Source: Kitasatospora sp. NBC_01287 (GTDB lineage: Bacteria > Actinomycetota > Actinomycetes > Streptomycetales > Streptomycetaceae). Taken from it: DNA of 64,000 nt. A program made the position numbers and the translations under genes. The stretch covers positions 4,006,501 through 4,070,500 of the forward strand of contig NZ_JAPEPB010000001.1 of the NCBI RefSeq assembly GCF_026340565.1. Reading direction: 5' to 3'. Under the pieces are notes generated by a model that made no database searches, had not been told where the DNA came from, and saw only the letters and a list, made by a program, of their open reading frames with translations. Positions 41,586 to 49,283 of the stretch are shown in pieces. How positions within the stretch are numbered: the stretch's first letter is position 1; each line of letters starts with the position of its first letter.

Positions 41586-42608
41586 ATGACGCAGTCTCCG
41601 GCCGCGGCCGCGGCGGGGGCCGTCGAGGGGGGCCGGGTCGCCGAGGCGGCCGCGGTCCCCTTCGACGGCCCGCCGGTGATCCGCACCCAGGGCCTGACCA
41701 AGCGGTTCGCCGGCGGCCAACTGGCCGTGGACCAGCTGGACCTGACCGTGCCGCGCGGCAGCGTCTTCGGGTTCCTCGGTCCGAACGGCTCGGGCAAGAC
41801 CACCACGATCCGGATGCTGATGGGCCTGATCGCCCCGACCGCCGGCGTGGCGACGGTGCTCGGCGCCCCGATGCCGCAGTCGGCGGGCAGCGTACTGCCC
41901 CGGGTCGGCGCGCTGATCGAGGGGCCCGCGCTCTACGGGTTCCTCTCCGGGCGGGACAACCTGGTCCGCTACGACTCGGCCGACCCCACCTGCGACCCGC
42001 GCACCCGCGAACAGCGGGTGGCCCACGCGCTGGAGCGGGTGGGCCTGGCGGCCGCGGCGGGGAAGAAGGCGCGGGCCTACTCGCTGGGCATGAAGCAGCG
42101 GCTCGGCCTGGCCGCCGCGCTGCTGCGGCCGCGCGAGCTGCTGGTGCTGGACGAGCCGACCAACGGCCTCGACCCGCAGGGCATGCGGGAGATCCGGGCA
42201 CTGGTGCGCGAGGTCGCGGCGGAGGGCACCACCGTCTTCCTCTCCTCCCACCTGCTGGACGAGATCGAGCAGGTCTGCACGCACGCCGCCGTGATGTCCA
42301 AGGGCCGGCTGGTGGTGCAGGGCACGGTGGCCGAACTGGCCGCCCGGGCCCAAGGCCGGCTGGTGGTGCGGACGGCGGACACGGCGGCGGCGCTGGCCGT
42401 GCTGACCGAGCGCCGCCTGGCGGACCTGCGGGTCGGTGAGGGCCGGGTGGACGGCGAACTGGCCACCGTCGACGAGGAGTCGCTGCCCGAGCTGTGCGCC
42501 GCGCTGGTGGCGGCCGGGGTACGGGTGCGCGGTTTCAGCCTGGAGCGGGGCACGTTGGAGGACGCCTTCGTGGCGCTGACCGGGGAGGGCTTCGATGTCG
42601 CGGGCTGA
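41586..42608 (+). CDS. ABC transporter ATP-binding protein
   Basis: A 340-residue ATPase of the ABC-2/bacitracin-export (DRA) group. Walker A is GPNGSGKT (65-72), the signature is YSLGMKQRLGLA (near 160) and Walker B is LLVLDEPTNGLDP (near 183). The C-terminal domain of about 100 residues is typical of such drug or lipid exporters. It begins 2 nt after the LolA-like stop and overlaps the permease start by 14 nt, so the three genes form one translational unit. Substrate unknown. Confidence 0.92.
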   Translation: MTQSPAAAAAGAVEGGRVAEAAAVPFDGPPVIRTQGLTKRFAGGQLAVDQLDLTVPRGSVFGFLGPNGSGKTTTIRMLMGLIAPTAGVATVLGAPMPQSAGSVLPRVGALIEGPALYGFLSGRDNLVRYDSADPTCDPRTREQRVAHALERVGLAAAAGKKARAYSLGMKQRLGLAAALLRPRELLVLDEPTNGLDPQGMREIRALVREVAAEGTTVFLSSHLLDEIEQVCTHAAVMSKGRLVVQGTVAELAARAQGRLVVRTADTAAALAVLTERRLADLRVGEGRVDGELATVDEESLPELCAALVAAGVRVRGFSLERGTLEDAFVALTGEGFDVAG

Positions 42609-43554
42609 GACGGCGGGCGCCGGCACGGCGGAAGCGGGAGCCGCGGCGGGAGCGGGAGCGGCGGCGGGGGTGGGAGCGGCGGCGGGGGTGGCGGTGGCGG
42701 ACCCGGCCGCCGCCGGACCGCGGGCGCAGAGTCTCCCCGGGTTCCTCGCGCTCTTCCGCAGCGAGCTGACGCTGACCTTCCGCAGGCTGCGGACGCTCGC
42801 GCTGCTCGGCGTGCTGGCCGTGGTGCCGATCCTGATCGGCGTGGTGGTGCGGATCGAGACCGGCAACCTGCACGGCGACGGCGGACCGGCCTTCATCGCC
42901 CAGGTCACCCAGAACGGCGTCTTCCTGACCTTCACCGCGCTGGCCACCTCGCTGCCGATCTTCCTGCCGATGACGGTGGGCGTGGTGGCCGGCGACTCGG
43001 TGGCCGGCGAGGCGGCCACCGGGACGCTGCGCTACCTGCTGGTCGCCCCGGCCGGTCGCAGCCGGCTGCTGGCGGCCAAGTTCACCGCGTCGATGGCCTT
43101 CTGCGTGGCGGCCACACTGGCGGTGGCGCTCTCCGGTCTGATCGTCGGCTCGATCCTCTTCCCGGTCGGCGATGTCACGCTGCTCTCGGGGGACACCATC
43201 GGCCTGGGCGCGGCCCTGCTGCGGGTGGTGCTGATCTGCGGGGTGGTGGCGCTCTCGCTGGCCGGGCTGGTGGCGGTCGGGCTCTTCATCTCCACCCTGA
43301 CCGGCAGCGGGATCGCCGCGATGGCGAGCACGGTCGGCCTGGTGATCATCGTGCAGGTGCTGGACGGCTTCCCGCAGCTGCACGCGATCCAGCCCTGGCT
43401 GCTCACCCACTACTGGCTCTCCTTCGGCGACCTGCTGCGGCAGCCGATGTACTGGCACCAGATCGGGCAGGACCTGGGGCTGCAGGCGCTCTACGTGGCC
43501 GTATTCGGCTCGGCCGCCTGGGCGCGCTTCAGCAGCCGCGACATCACCGCGTGA
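42595..43554 (+). CDS. ABC-2 type transporter permease
   Basis: A 319-residue membrane protein with six helices, paired with the preceding ATPase. A 40-residue Ala/Gly-rich N-tail (built of AGAGAAAGVGAA-type repeats) comes before the first helix (ALLGVLAVVPILIGVVV). The segment GDSVAGEAATGTLRYLLVAP is a hallmark of ABC-2 permeases of the NatB/DrrB type. It ends by overlapping the opposing rarD gene by 11 nt. Together with the LolA-like protein it probably forms an exporter. Confidence 0.9.
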   Translation: MSRAETAGAGTAEAGAAAGAGAAAGVGAAAGVAVADPAAAGPRAQSLPGFLALFRSELTLTFRRLRTLALLGVLAVVPILIGVVVRIETGNLHGDGGPAFIAQVTQNGVFLTFTALATSLPIFLPMTVGVVAGDSVAGEAATGTLRYLLVAPAGRSRLLAAKFTASMAFCVAATLAVALSGLIVGSILFPVGDVTLLSGDTIGLGAALLRVVLICGVVALSLAGLVAVGLFISTLTGSGIAAMASTVGLVIIVQVLDGFPQLHAIQPWLLTHYWLSFGDLLRQPMYWHQIGQDLGLQALYVAVFGSAAWARFSSRDITA

Positions 43555-44581
43555 CGTCGCCCGCCGGGGCCGGGGCCGGAACCACCGGCACCGCCCCGAC
43601 GGCGAGGCCGGTGCCCGCTCCTGCTCCAGCTCCCGCGACCACGGCCGTACCCGCTGACCGGACGCGGTCGGCACGCTCGGCCCGCAGCCGCCGCGCCGCG
43701 TCCCAGGTGAGCAGCACCAGCGCCACCCAGACCAGCGCGAAACCGGCCCAGCGCTCGCCCGGCATCGCCTCGTGAAAGTAGAGGACGCCGCAGAGGAACT
43801 GGAAGACCGGCGCCAGGTACTGCAGCAGCCCCATGGTGGAGAGCGGGATCCGGATCGCGGCGGCACCGAAGAGGAGCAGCGGCACGGCGGTGATCGGGCC
43901 GGTCAGCATCAGCAGCGTGAGATGGCCCGCACCGTGCCCGAAGACGGCATGGCCGGTGGCCGAGCGGTAGATCAGGAAGCCGACGGCGAAGGGGAAGATG
44001 AACGCCGTCTCCAGCGCGAAGCTCTCCAGCCCGCCGAGCGCGATCTTCTTCTTCAGCAACCCGTAGACCGCGAAGCTGAGCGCCAGGGTGAGCGCGATCC
44101 AGGGCAGCCGCCCGTAGCCGATGGTGAGCACGACCACGGCGAGCGCCCCGACCCCGACCGCCGCCCACTGCGCGCGGCGCAGCCGCTCACGCAGCACGAG
44201 CACGCCGAATCCGATGGTGACCAGCGGGTTGATGAAGTACCCGAGGCTGGTCTCCACCACGTGCCCGGAGTTGACGCCCCAGATGTAGACGCCCCAGTTG
44301 ACCGAGATCGCGGCGGCGGCCAGCGCGGAGAGCGCGAGCCGCCGGGGCTGGCGCAGCAGCGGCAGCACCCAGGCCCAGTGGCGGCGGACGGTGAGGACGG
44401 CCACGGCGACCACCAGCGACCAGGCCATCCGGTTGGCCAGGATGTCGCCGGAGGCGCTGGGCTCCAGCAGCGGCCAGTAGAGCGGGAAGAGGCCCCAGAT
44501 GCCGTAGGCGGCCATCCCGAACCACAGGCCCCGGCCCGCCTCGCGCTGGAGTGCCTGGCTCGACTCCGGTTCCGCTGCCAT
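43544..44581 (-). CDS. rarD: RarD protein, EamA family transporter
   Basis: A 345-residue polytopic membrane protein with ten predicted helices in two EamA repeats. GLWFGMAAYGIWGLFPLYW, NWGVYIWGVNSGHVVETSLGY (in part) and GLLQYLAPVFQF are typical of RarD (chloramphenicol-sensitivity protein) homologues. The transported compound is unknown. The ATG at 44581 has GGAGGAGAGG upstream. The C-terminal 40 residues are an Ala/Gly/Pro repeat tail. The gene converges on the ABC permease with overlapping 3' ends. Confidence 0.9.
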   Translation of the reverse strand: MAAEPESSQALQREAGRGLWFGMAAYGIWGLFPLYWPLLEPSASGDILANRMAWSLVVAVAVLTVRRHWAWVLPLLRQPRRLALSALAAAAISVNWGVYIWGVNSGHVVETSLGYFINPLVTIGFGVLVLRERLRRAQWAAVGVGALAVVVLTIGYGRLPWIALTLALSFAVYGLLKKKIALGGLESFALETAFIFPFAVGFLIYRSATGHAVFGHGAGHLTLLMLTGPITAVPLLLFGAAAIRIPLSTMGLLQYLAPVFQFLCGVLYFHEAMPGERWAGFALVWVALVLLTWDAARRLRAERADRVRSAGTAVVAGAGAGAGTGLAVGAVPVVPAPAPAGDVTR

Positions 44582-44693
44582 GACAGGCCTCTCCTCCGCT
44601 CGGCGCACGCGTGTCGTGGCGACGGTAGCGGCCGGCGAGCGGGGTTGTCATCTCCGTTCTCGCATTTTGGTCATGACAGGTCCACCCGACCGC

Positions 44694-45833
44694 TCAGCCC
44701 TTGACGGGCGGCACGTCGACGGAGGGCGCGTCGACGGGAGGCGCGTCGACGGGAGGCGCGTCGACGGGCCGCCGGCTCAGGCTCCAACGGTCGGTCGGCT
44801 TCTCCGTCTTGAGCACCAGCAGGCCCGGACGCGGGGCGGCGAGCACCTCGCTGCCCGCACGCCGGCCCAGGACCGCCGGAGCCGCCTGGTCGAACCCGTC
44901 GATCACCCCGCAGACGCACAGGTCACCGGCCCAGCAGCCGCAGACGAACTGCAGACTCCAGGAGCCGGAGGTGACCTTCACCGCCACCTCCGCCGGGTAC
45001 CCGGAGCGCACGGCCACGATCAACGGGCCCGCGCCGGACCGGTCGCCTGCCAGCTCGTCCAGCTCGGCGGCGGGAAACAGGCGGACGGACCACTCGGTGA
45101 TTCCGTCACTCGTGTAGAGCTCCAGGTGGGTCATGTCCGGGGTCAGCAATCCCCGGGCACGGACCGGGGCGCGGTCGTGGCCGAAGACCCTCAGGAACGC
45201 CTGGTGCTTGTCATCCCCGACCACCGGTGAGACCGACAGGTAGCTCTCTGTCAGGCCCACCGCCTCGGCCACCGCGACGGCGCCCGGCTCGGGCCACTCG
45301 ATCGGCAACCGCTTGCCGCTCGGACCGGTCAGCACGCCCGAGTAGTGGAAGCGCTCACCGGGCCGGGCCTTGGGAACGCTCCGGATGACGTCCTGTCGGG
45401 CCGGGGCGGGCGGCTTGGCCTTGGGCTTGCGCTTGGCCGGGGGCGCGGGGACGGCCTCGGGCTCGGGCTCGGGCTCAGGAGCGGCCTTGGGCGCGGCCTT
45501 GGGCGCGGCCTTGGGCGCAGGGGCAGGCTTGGGCGCGGGGGCAGGCTTGGGCGCGGGGGCAGGCTTGGGCGCGGGGGCAGGCTTGGGCACCGGCGCATCC
45601 TCGGGTTCAAGGGCAGGGCCGGGCTCGGCCTTGGGCACCGGCACCGGCACCGGCACGAGCGCCGGGACGAGCGCGGGCACGGGCGCGATCGCGCCTGGCA
45701 CCCGCTCGGCCACCAGGCGCCGCGTCTCCTCCGCGGCCTCGGCCGCGCGCCTCGCCGCCTTGCCGACCCCCAGCAGCTGCACCAGCAGCCCCGTCACGAC
45801 ACAGCCCAGCAGAAAAGCGACGACGACCAGCAC
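44694..45833 (-). CDS. Membrane-anchored repeat-linker protein, paralogue A
   Basis: A 379-residue protein I do not recognise. One helix at residues 2-20 (LVVVAFLLGCVVTGLLVQLL) precedes a short coiled coil and a 90-residue Pro/Ala/Lys linker (APKP repeats). A C-terminal domain (about 155-350) follows, which its upstream neighbour also has: ARPGERFHYSGV, WPEPGAVAVAE, RARGLLTPDMTHL, and FVCGCWAGDLCVC with Cys298, 300, 306, 308. It ends in a Pro-Val-Asp repeat tail. The GTG start has GGGGGAG just upstream. It lies 76 nt after paralogue B and is probably co-transcribed with it and the ECF sigma gene. The four cysteines suggest a metal or cluster site. Confidence 0.75.
   Translation of the reverse strand: MLVVVAFLLGCVVTGLLVQLLGVGKAARRAAEAAEETRRLVAERVPGAIAPVPALVPALVPVPVPVPKAEPGPALEPEDAPVPKPAPAPKPAPAPKPAPAPKPAPAPKAAPKAAPKAAPEPEPEPEAVPAPPAKRKPKAKPPAPARQDVIRSVPKARPGERFHYSGVLTGPSGKRLPIEWPEPGAVAVAEAVGLTESYLSVSPVVGDDKHQAFLRVFGHDRAPVRARGLLTPDMTHLELYTSDGITEWSVRLFPAAELDELAGDRSGAGPLIVAVRSGYPAEVAVKVTSGSWSLQFVCGCWAGDLCVCGVIDGFDQAAPAVLGRRAGSEVLAAPRPGLLVLKTEKPTDRWSLSRRPVDAPPVDAPPVDAPSVDVPPVKG
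44703..44777. repeat. Five 15-bp tandem repeats, C-terminus of paralogue A
   Basis: GACGGGAGGCGCGTC-type units, in frame, encoding the Pro-Pro-Val-Asp-Ala tail. Confidence 0.85.
45481..45588. repeat. 12-bp and 18-bp tandem repeats, linker of paralogue A
   Basis: Three perfect copies of GCGGCCTTGGGC are followed by four near-perfect copies of GCGGGGGCAGGCTTGGGC. All are multiples of three and encode Ala-Pro-Lys and Ala-Pro-Ala-Pro-Lys-Pro units. Confidence 0.9.
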
Positions 45834-45909
45834 GGCTCCCCCTGTACTCCGCGGTGTTCCGCGACCTCGTTCGCGCCAGAGACTACGCGCGACTCAGTCC
45901 TCGTCGCGC

Positions 45910-47076
45910 TCAGTCCTCGTCGCGCTCGGAGCCGACCGCGCGGACGCGCAGGCGCCAGGGGTCGGTCTCCTCGTCCATGGTGACCACGAGCAGGCCCGGG
46001 CGCGGGACGGTGAGCACCTCGATGGCTTCGCCGCAGGCGCTGACGTAGTTGGTCGTGTAGCCGAGCCCCCTCGTCGTACATGCGCACTTGTCGCCCGCCC
46101 AGCAGCCGCAGACGAACCGCAGGCTCCATGAGCGGGACTTGGCGTGTGCCACCACCTCGACCGGGCCCCGCGGACGCACCGCGAGGATCGGGCTGCCGCT
46201 GCCCTGGCGCTCGTCCAGCAGCTCGTCCAGCTCCGAGGGGCCGCGCAGCCACACCGACCAGCTCGACGCGCCCTCCCGCGACTCCACCTTGAGATGGGTC
46301 ATCTCCTGGGTCAGCAGCCCCCGCGCCCGGATCTGGCCCTCGTAGCCCCAGGCGGCGGCGACCCGGGGGTGGGTGTGGACCCGGGTGCGGGTGCGGGTCA
46401 TCGGGACGACGGTCACCATGAACTCCGCCTCGACCACGACCTCCGCGATGGCGACGGCACCGGGCTCGGGCCAGTCGATCGGGAACTCCTCCTCGCCCTC
46501 GCCGGTCCGGACGCCGGAGTAGTGGAAGCGCTCACCGGGCCGGGCCTCGGGGAGGCCGCCGACGGAGTCGCGCGGGCCGGTGACCGGCACCAGGCGCGGC
46601 AGGTCGCCCTCGGCGGGCGGGGCGGGCCTCGGCACCGCGTCCGCGGGCACGGCAACCACGGGCACAGCGTCCACGGGCACGGCGTCCACGGGCACGGCAA
46701 CCGCGGGCACGGCGTCCGCGGGCACCGCGTCCACAGGCGCAGCCACCGGCAGCGCTCGCAACTCGTCGGCCGCGCGCCGCCCGAGCACCTGGACCAGCTC
46801 GGTGTGCAGCACCGCCATCAGCTGCTCCCGCCCCGGGGCCGGGGCCTTGGTGAGCACCACCCGATCGACCGGCACCGCCTCCCGCACCGCCTCCCGCACC
46901 GCCGCCGACCGCTCGGCCGCCCTGAGCTCCGCGAGCGCCGACACCGCGTCAGCGGCCAACCGCTCGGCCCGCTCGGCCGACTCCAGCGCCCTCCGCGCCG
47001 TCCGCCGCGCGCCACGCGCCTGGCCGATCAGGCCCATCACCACGCAGCCCAGCAGAAATACCGCCACCAGCGCCAC
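45910..47076 (-). CDS. Membrane-anchored repeat-linker protein, paralogue B
   Basis: A 388-residue paralogue of the downstream gene; family not recognised. The N-terminal helix is nearly the same (ALVAVFLLGCVVMGLIG), followed by a longer Arg/Ala/Glu coiled coil (about 20-110), a Pro-Val-Asp-Ala-Val repeat linker (115-150) and the shared domain. That domain has ARPGERFHYSGV, WPEPGAVAIAE, RARGLLTQEMTHL and FVCGCWAGDKCAC with Cys323, 325, 331, 333. The N-in, short-tail topology suggests the domain may face the cytoplasm or the outside; I cannot tell. GTG start with GAGGGGGA upstream. It begins 34 nt after the ECF sigma stop. A function in stress sensing or envelope regulation is inference from this context only. 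Confidence 0.75.
   Translation of the reverse strand: MALVAVFLLGCVVMGLIGQARGARRTARRALESAERAERLAADAVSALAELRAAERSAAVREAVREAVPVDRVVLTKAPAPGREQLMAVLHTELVQVLGRRAADELRALPVAAPVDAVPADAVPAVAVPVDAVPVDAVPVVAVPADAVPRPAPPAEGDLPRLVPVTGPRDSVGGLPEARPGERFHYSGVRTGEGEEEFPIDWPEPGAVAIAEVVVEAEFMVTVVPMTRTRTRVHTHPRVAAAWGYEGQIRARGLLTQEMTHLKVESREGASSWSVWLRGPSELDELLDERQGSGSPILAVRPRGPVEVVAHAKSRSWSLRFVCGCWAGDKCACTTRGLGYTTNYVSACGEAIEVLTVPRPGLLVVTMDEETDPWRLRVRAVGSERDED
46637..46741. repeat. Seven 15-bp tandem repeats, linker of paralogue B
   Basis: GCGTCCACGGGCACG-type units, in frame, encoding Ala-Val-Pro-Val-Asp repeats. Confidence 0.88.
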
Positions 47077-47110
47077 GGTTCCCCCTCGGTCCCTCGTTCC
47101 CGGCCCGAGG

Positions 47111-48112
47111 CTACGCGCCGTCCGGCGCCCTCCCCTCCCAGGGGGTGGCTCCGCGAAGGCCGGCCAGCTTCTCGGGGTTGAGCTGTGCGCGCAGCCCGTG
47201 CACCCGGCCGTCGCGCACCTCCAGGCTGAGCGCGCCCCGCGGGATGCCGTCCCTGCCGAAGATCACCCCCTCCTCGCCGTTGAACCAGGCGAAGCCGGGC
47301 AGCACGCCCGCCATCTCCGGCTTGGCCATCACCCCGATCAGCCAGCGCGCCACGTGGTCGGGCCCGTAGAGCGGTCGGCGGGCGGCGCGCACCACGCCGC
47401 CGCCGTCGGACCAGGAGATCACGTCGGGCGCCAGCAGCTCCATCACCCGCGCCGCGTCCCCGCTCACGCAGGCGGCCAGGAAGCGCTCGGTGACCCGGCG
47501 CCGCTCGCCCGGGTCGGTCTCGAAGCGCGGGCGGCGGGCCTCCACGTGCGCCTTGGCCCGGTGCGCGGTCTGCCGCACGGCCGCCTCGCTGCGGCCCAGC
47601 GCCTCGGCGATCTCGGCGTTGCTGTAGGCGAAGACCTCGCGCAGGACGAAGACCGCGCGCTCCAGCGGACTGAGCGTCTCCAGCACCACGAGCATCGCCA
47701 GTGAGACGGAGTCCGCGAGTTCGGCGTGCCGGCCCGCGTCGGGCGCGGCCAGGGCCGGATCGGTGAGCAGCGGCTCCGGCAGCCAGGGGCCGACATAGGC
47801 CTCGCGCCTGGCCCGGGCGGAGGTGAGCCGGGTGAGCGCCAGGTTGGTGACCGTCTTCACCAGGTAGGCCTTCGGGTGCGCGATGGCCGCCTGGTCCACC
47901 GCGGCCCACTTGAGCCAGGCGTCCTGCAGCACGTCCTCGGCGTCCGCGACGCTGCCCAGCAGCCGGTAGGCGGCGCCGAAGAGCAGGCGCCGGTGCTCCA
48001 GGAACGGGTCGGCCTGAAGCGGGTCGGCCGAGGACGGGTCGGCCGGGAACGGGTCGGCCGAGGACGGGTCGGCCGGGAACGGGTCGGCCGGGAACGCCGC
48101 GGAGTCGATCAC
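47111..48112 (-). CDS. ECF41-type sigma factor with SnoaL-like C-terminal domain
   Basis: A 333-residue extracytoplasmic-function sigma factor. Region 2 (AAYRLLGSVADAEDVLQDAWLKW, given in part) and region 4 (LSPLERAVFVLREVFAYSNAEIA, in part) are followed by a SnoaL-like domain with SDGGG (near 236) and NPEKL (near 313). These are marks of the ECF41 group, in which the C-terminal domain controls the sigma factor in place of a separate anti-sigma. Group members usually sit beside an oxidoreductase or carboxymuconolactone decarboxylase gene; here the two repeat-linker proteins follow. Its N-terminus is extended by Pro-Ala-Asp repeats from 15-bp DNA units (48006-48095). The GTG at 48112 has no clear ribosome site. 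Confidence 0.88.
   Translation of the reverse strand: MIDSAAFPADPFPADPSSADPFPADPSSADPLQADPFLEHRRLLFGAAYRLLGSVADAEDVLQDAWLKWAAVDQAAIAHPKAYLVKTVTNLALTRLTSARARREAYVGPWLPEPLLTDPALAAPDAGRHAELADSVSLAMLVVLETLSPLERAVFVLREVFAYSNAEIAEALGRSEAAVRQTAHRAKAHVEARRPRFETDPGERRRVTERFLAACVSGDAARVMELLAPDVISWSDGGGVVRAARRPLYGPDHVARWLIGVMAKPEMAGVLPGFAWFNGEEGVIFGRDGIPRGALSLEVRDGRVHGLRAQLNPEKLAGLRGATPWEGRAPDGA
48006..48095. repeat. Six 15-bp tandem repeats at the ECF41 N-terminus
   Basis: GGGTCGGCCGAGGAC / GGGTCGGCCGGGAAC units alternate, in frame, encoding DPFPA and DPSSA repeats. This is more than 25 residues absent from typical family members. Confidence 0.88.
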
Positions 48113-48157
48113 ACGGCTCAGCGTGCCAGCTGCCCCGACCGCCGGGCAACCACCTTG

Positions 48158-48187
48158 CCCCGGCGGTGACCTGGGTCACCGCCGGGG
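48158..48187 (-). terminator. Perfect hairpin after korB
   Basis: CCCCGGCGGTGACC and its exact complement around a TG loop, 35 nt past the korB stop and 46 nt before the ECF41 start, separating the two transcripts. Confidence 0.75.
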
Positions 48188-48221
48188 CCCGCGGTCGGGC
48201 GAGGGGCGCCCGGCGCCCGGG

Positions 48222-49283
48222 TCAGGCGACCGTCCAGGTGTCCGGCCCGGCGAGCAGCGCGGCCAGGTCACCGGCGCCCTTCTGCCGCACGGCGGTGGCC
48301 AGCTGGTCGGCCATCAGCGTGTCGTAGACCGGGCGCCGGACGCTGCGCAGCACGCCGATCGGGGTGTGGTGCAGGGTGTCGTTGTCGGCCAGGCGGGAGA
48401 GCGCGAAGGCGGCCACCGGGCTCGCCGCGTGCGCGTCGTGCACCAGGACCTGGGACTGGTTGGCCTCGGTGAGCTCCGCGACGGCCAGCTCGCCGGTGGC
48501 CGGGTCGCGGAAGACGCCCTGGCCGGCGAAGGTGATCGGCTCCCCGTGCGTCAGGCGGATCAGCGCCCGCTCGGCGGTGCCCGGGTCCTTGAGCACCTCG
48601 AAGGCGCCGTCGTTGAAGATGTTGCAGTTCTGGTAGATCTCCACCAGCGCGGTGCCCTGGTGCTCGGCGGCCGCGCGCAGCACCGAGGTCAGGTGCTTGC
48701 GGTCGGAGTCGATGGTGCGGGCCACGAAGGTGGCCTCGGCTCCGATCGCCAGCGAGAGCGGGTTGAACGGCGCGTCCAGCGAGCCCATCGGGGTGGACTT
48801 GGTGATCTTGCCGAGCTCCGAGGTGGGCGAGTACTGACCCTTCGTCAGGCCGTAGATCCGGTTGTTGAAGAGCAGGATCTTCAGGTTGACGTTGCGGCGC
48901 AGCGCGTGGATCAGGTGGTTGCCGCCGATCGAGAGCGCGTCGCCGTCGCCGGTGACCACCCAGACGCTCAGGTCCTGCCGGGAGGAGGCCAGGCCGGTGG
49001 CGATCGCCGGGGCGCGGCCGTGGATCGAGTGCACCCCGTAGGTGTTCATGTAGTACGGGAACCGGGAGGAGCAGCCGATCCCGGAGACGAAGACCGTGTT
49101 CTCCCGGCGGATGCCCAGCTCCGGCATGAAGGACTGCACGGCGGCCAGGATCGCGTAGTCCCCGCAGCCGGGGCACCAGCGCACCTCCTGGTCGGTCTTG
49201 AAGTCCTTGGCGCTCTGCGGCGCTTCGGCCTTGGGCACCAGCCGCAGCGAAGGCAGCCCGTTCGTCGCACGCTGCTCACTCAT
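48222..49283 (-). CDS. korB: 2-oxoglutarate:ferredoxin oxidoreductase, beta subunit
   Basis: A 353-residue TPP-binding subunit. It oxidises 2-oxoglutarate to succinyl-CoA and CO2 with electrons passed to ferredoxin. The cluster region starts WCPGCGDY, the TPP motif is GDGDALSIGGNHLIHALRRN and the second half LFNNRIYGLTKGQYSPTS. The conserved NIFNDGAFEVL and IRLTHGEPI complete the fold. The ATG overlaps the korA stop by 8 nt, so the pair is co-translated. The isolated cluster-binding Cys pair and the missing separate ferredoxin domain are normal for actinobacterial KorB. A strong hairpin follows the gene. Confidence 0.93.
   Translation of the reverse strand: MSEQRATNGLPSLRLVPKAEAPQSAKDFKTDQEVRWCPGCGDYAILAAVQSFMPELGIRRENTVFVSGIGCSSRFPYYMNTYGVHSIHGRAPAIATGLASSRQDLSVWVVTGDGDALSIGGNHLIHALRRNVNLKILLFNNRIYGLTKGQYSPTSELGKITKSTPMGSLDAPFNPLSLAIGAEATFVARTIDSDRKHLTSVLRAAAEHQGTALVEIYQNCNIFNDGAFEVLKDPGTAERALIRLTHGEPITFAGQGVFRDPATGELAVAELTEANQSQVLVHDAHAASPVAAFALSRLADNDTLHHTPIGVLRSVRRPVYDTLMADQLATAVRQKGAGDLAALLAGPDTWTVA

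Noticed and set aside
44703..46741. CRISPR-like regular repeats
   Set aside because: Units are 12-18 bp, contiguous without spacers and in coding frame, so they are tandem protein-linker repeats.
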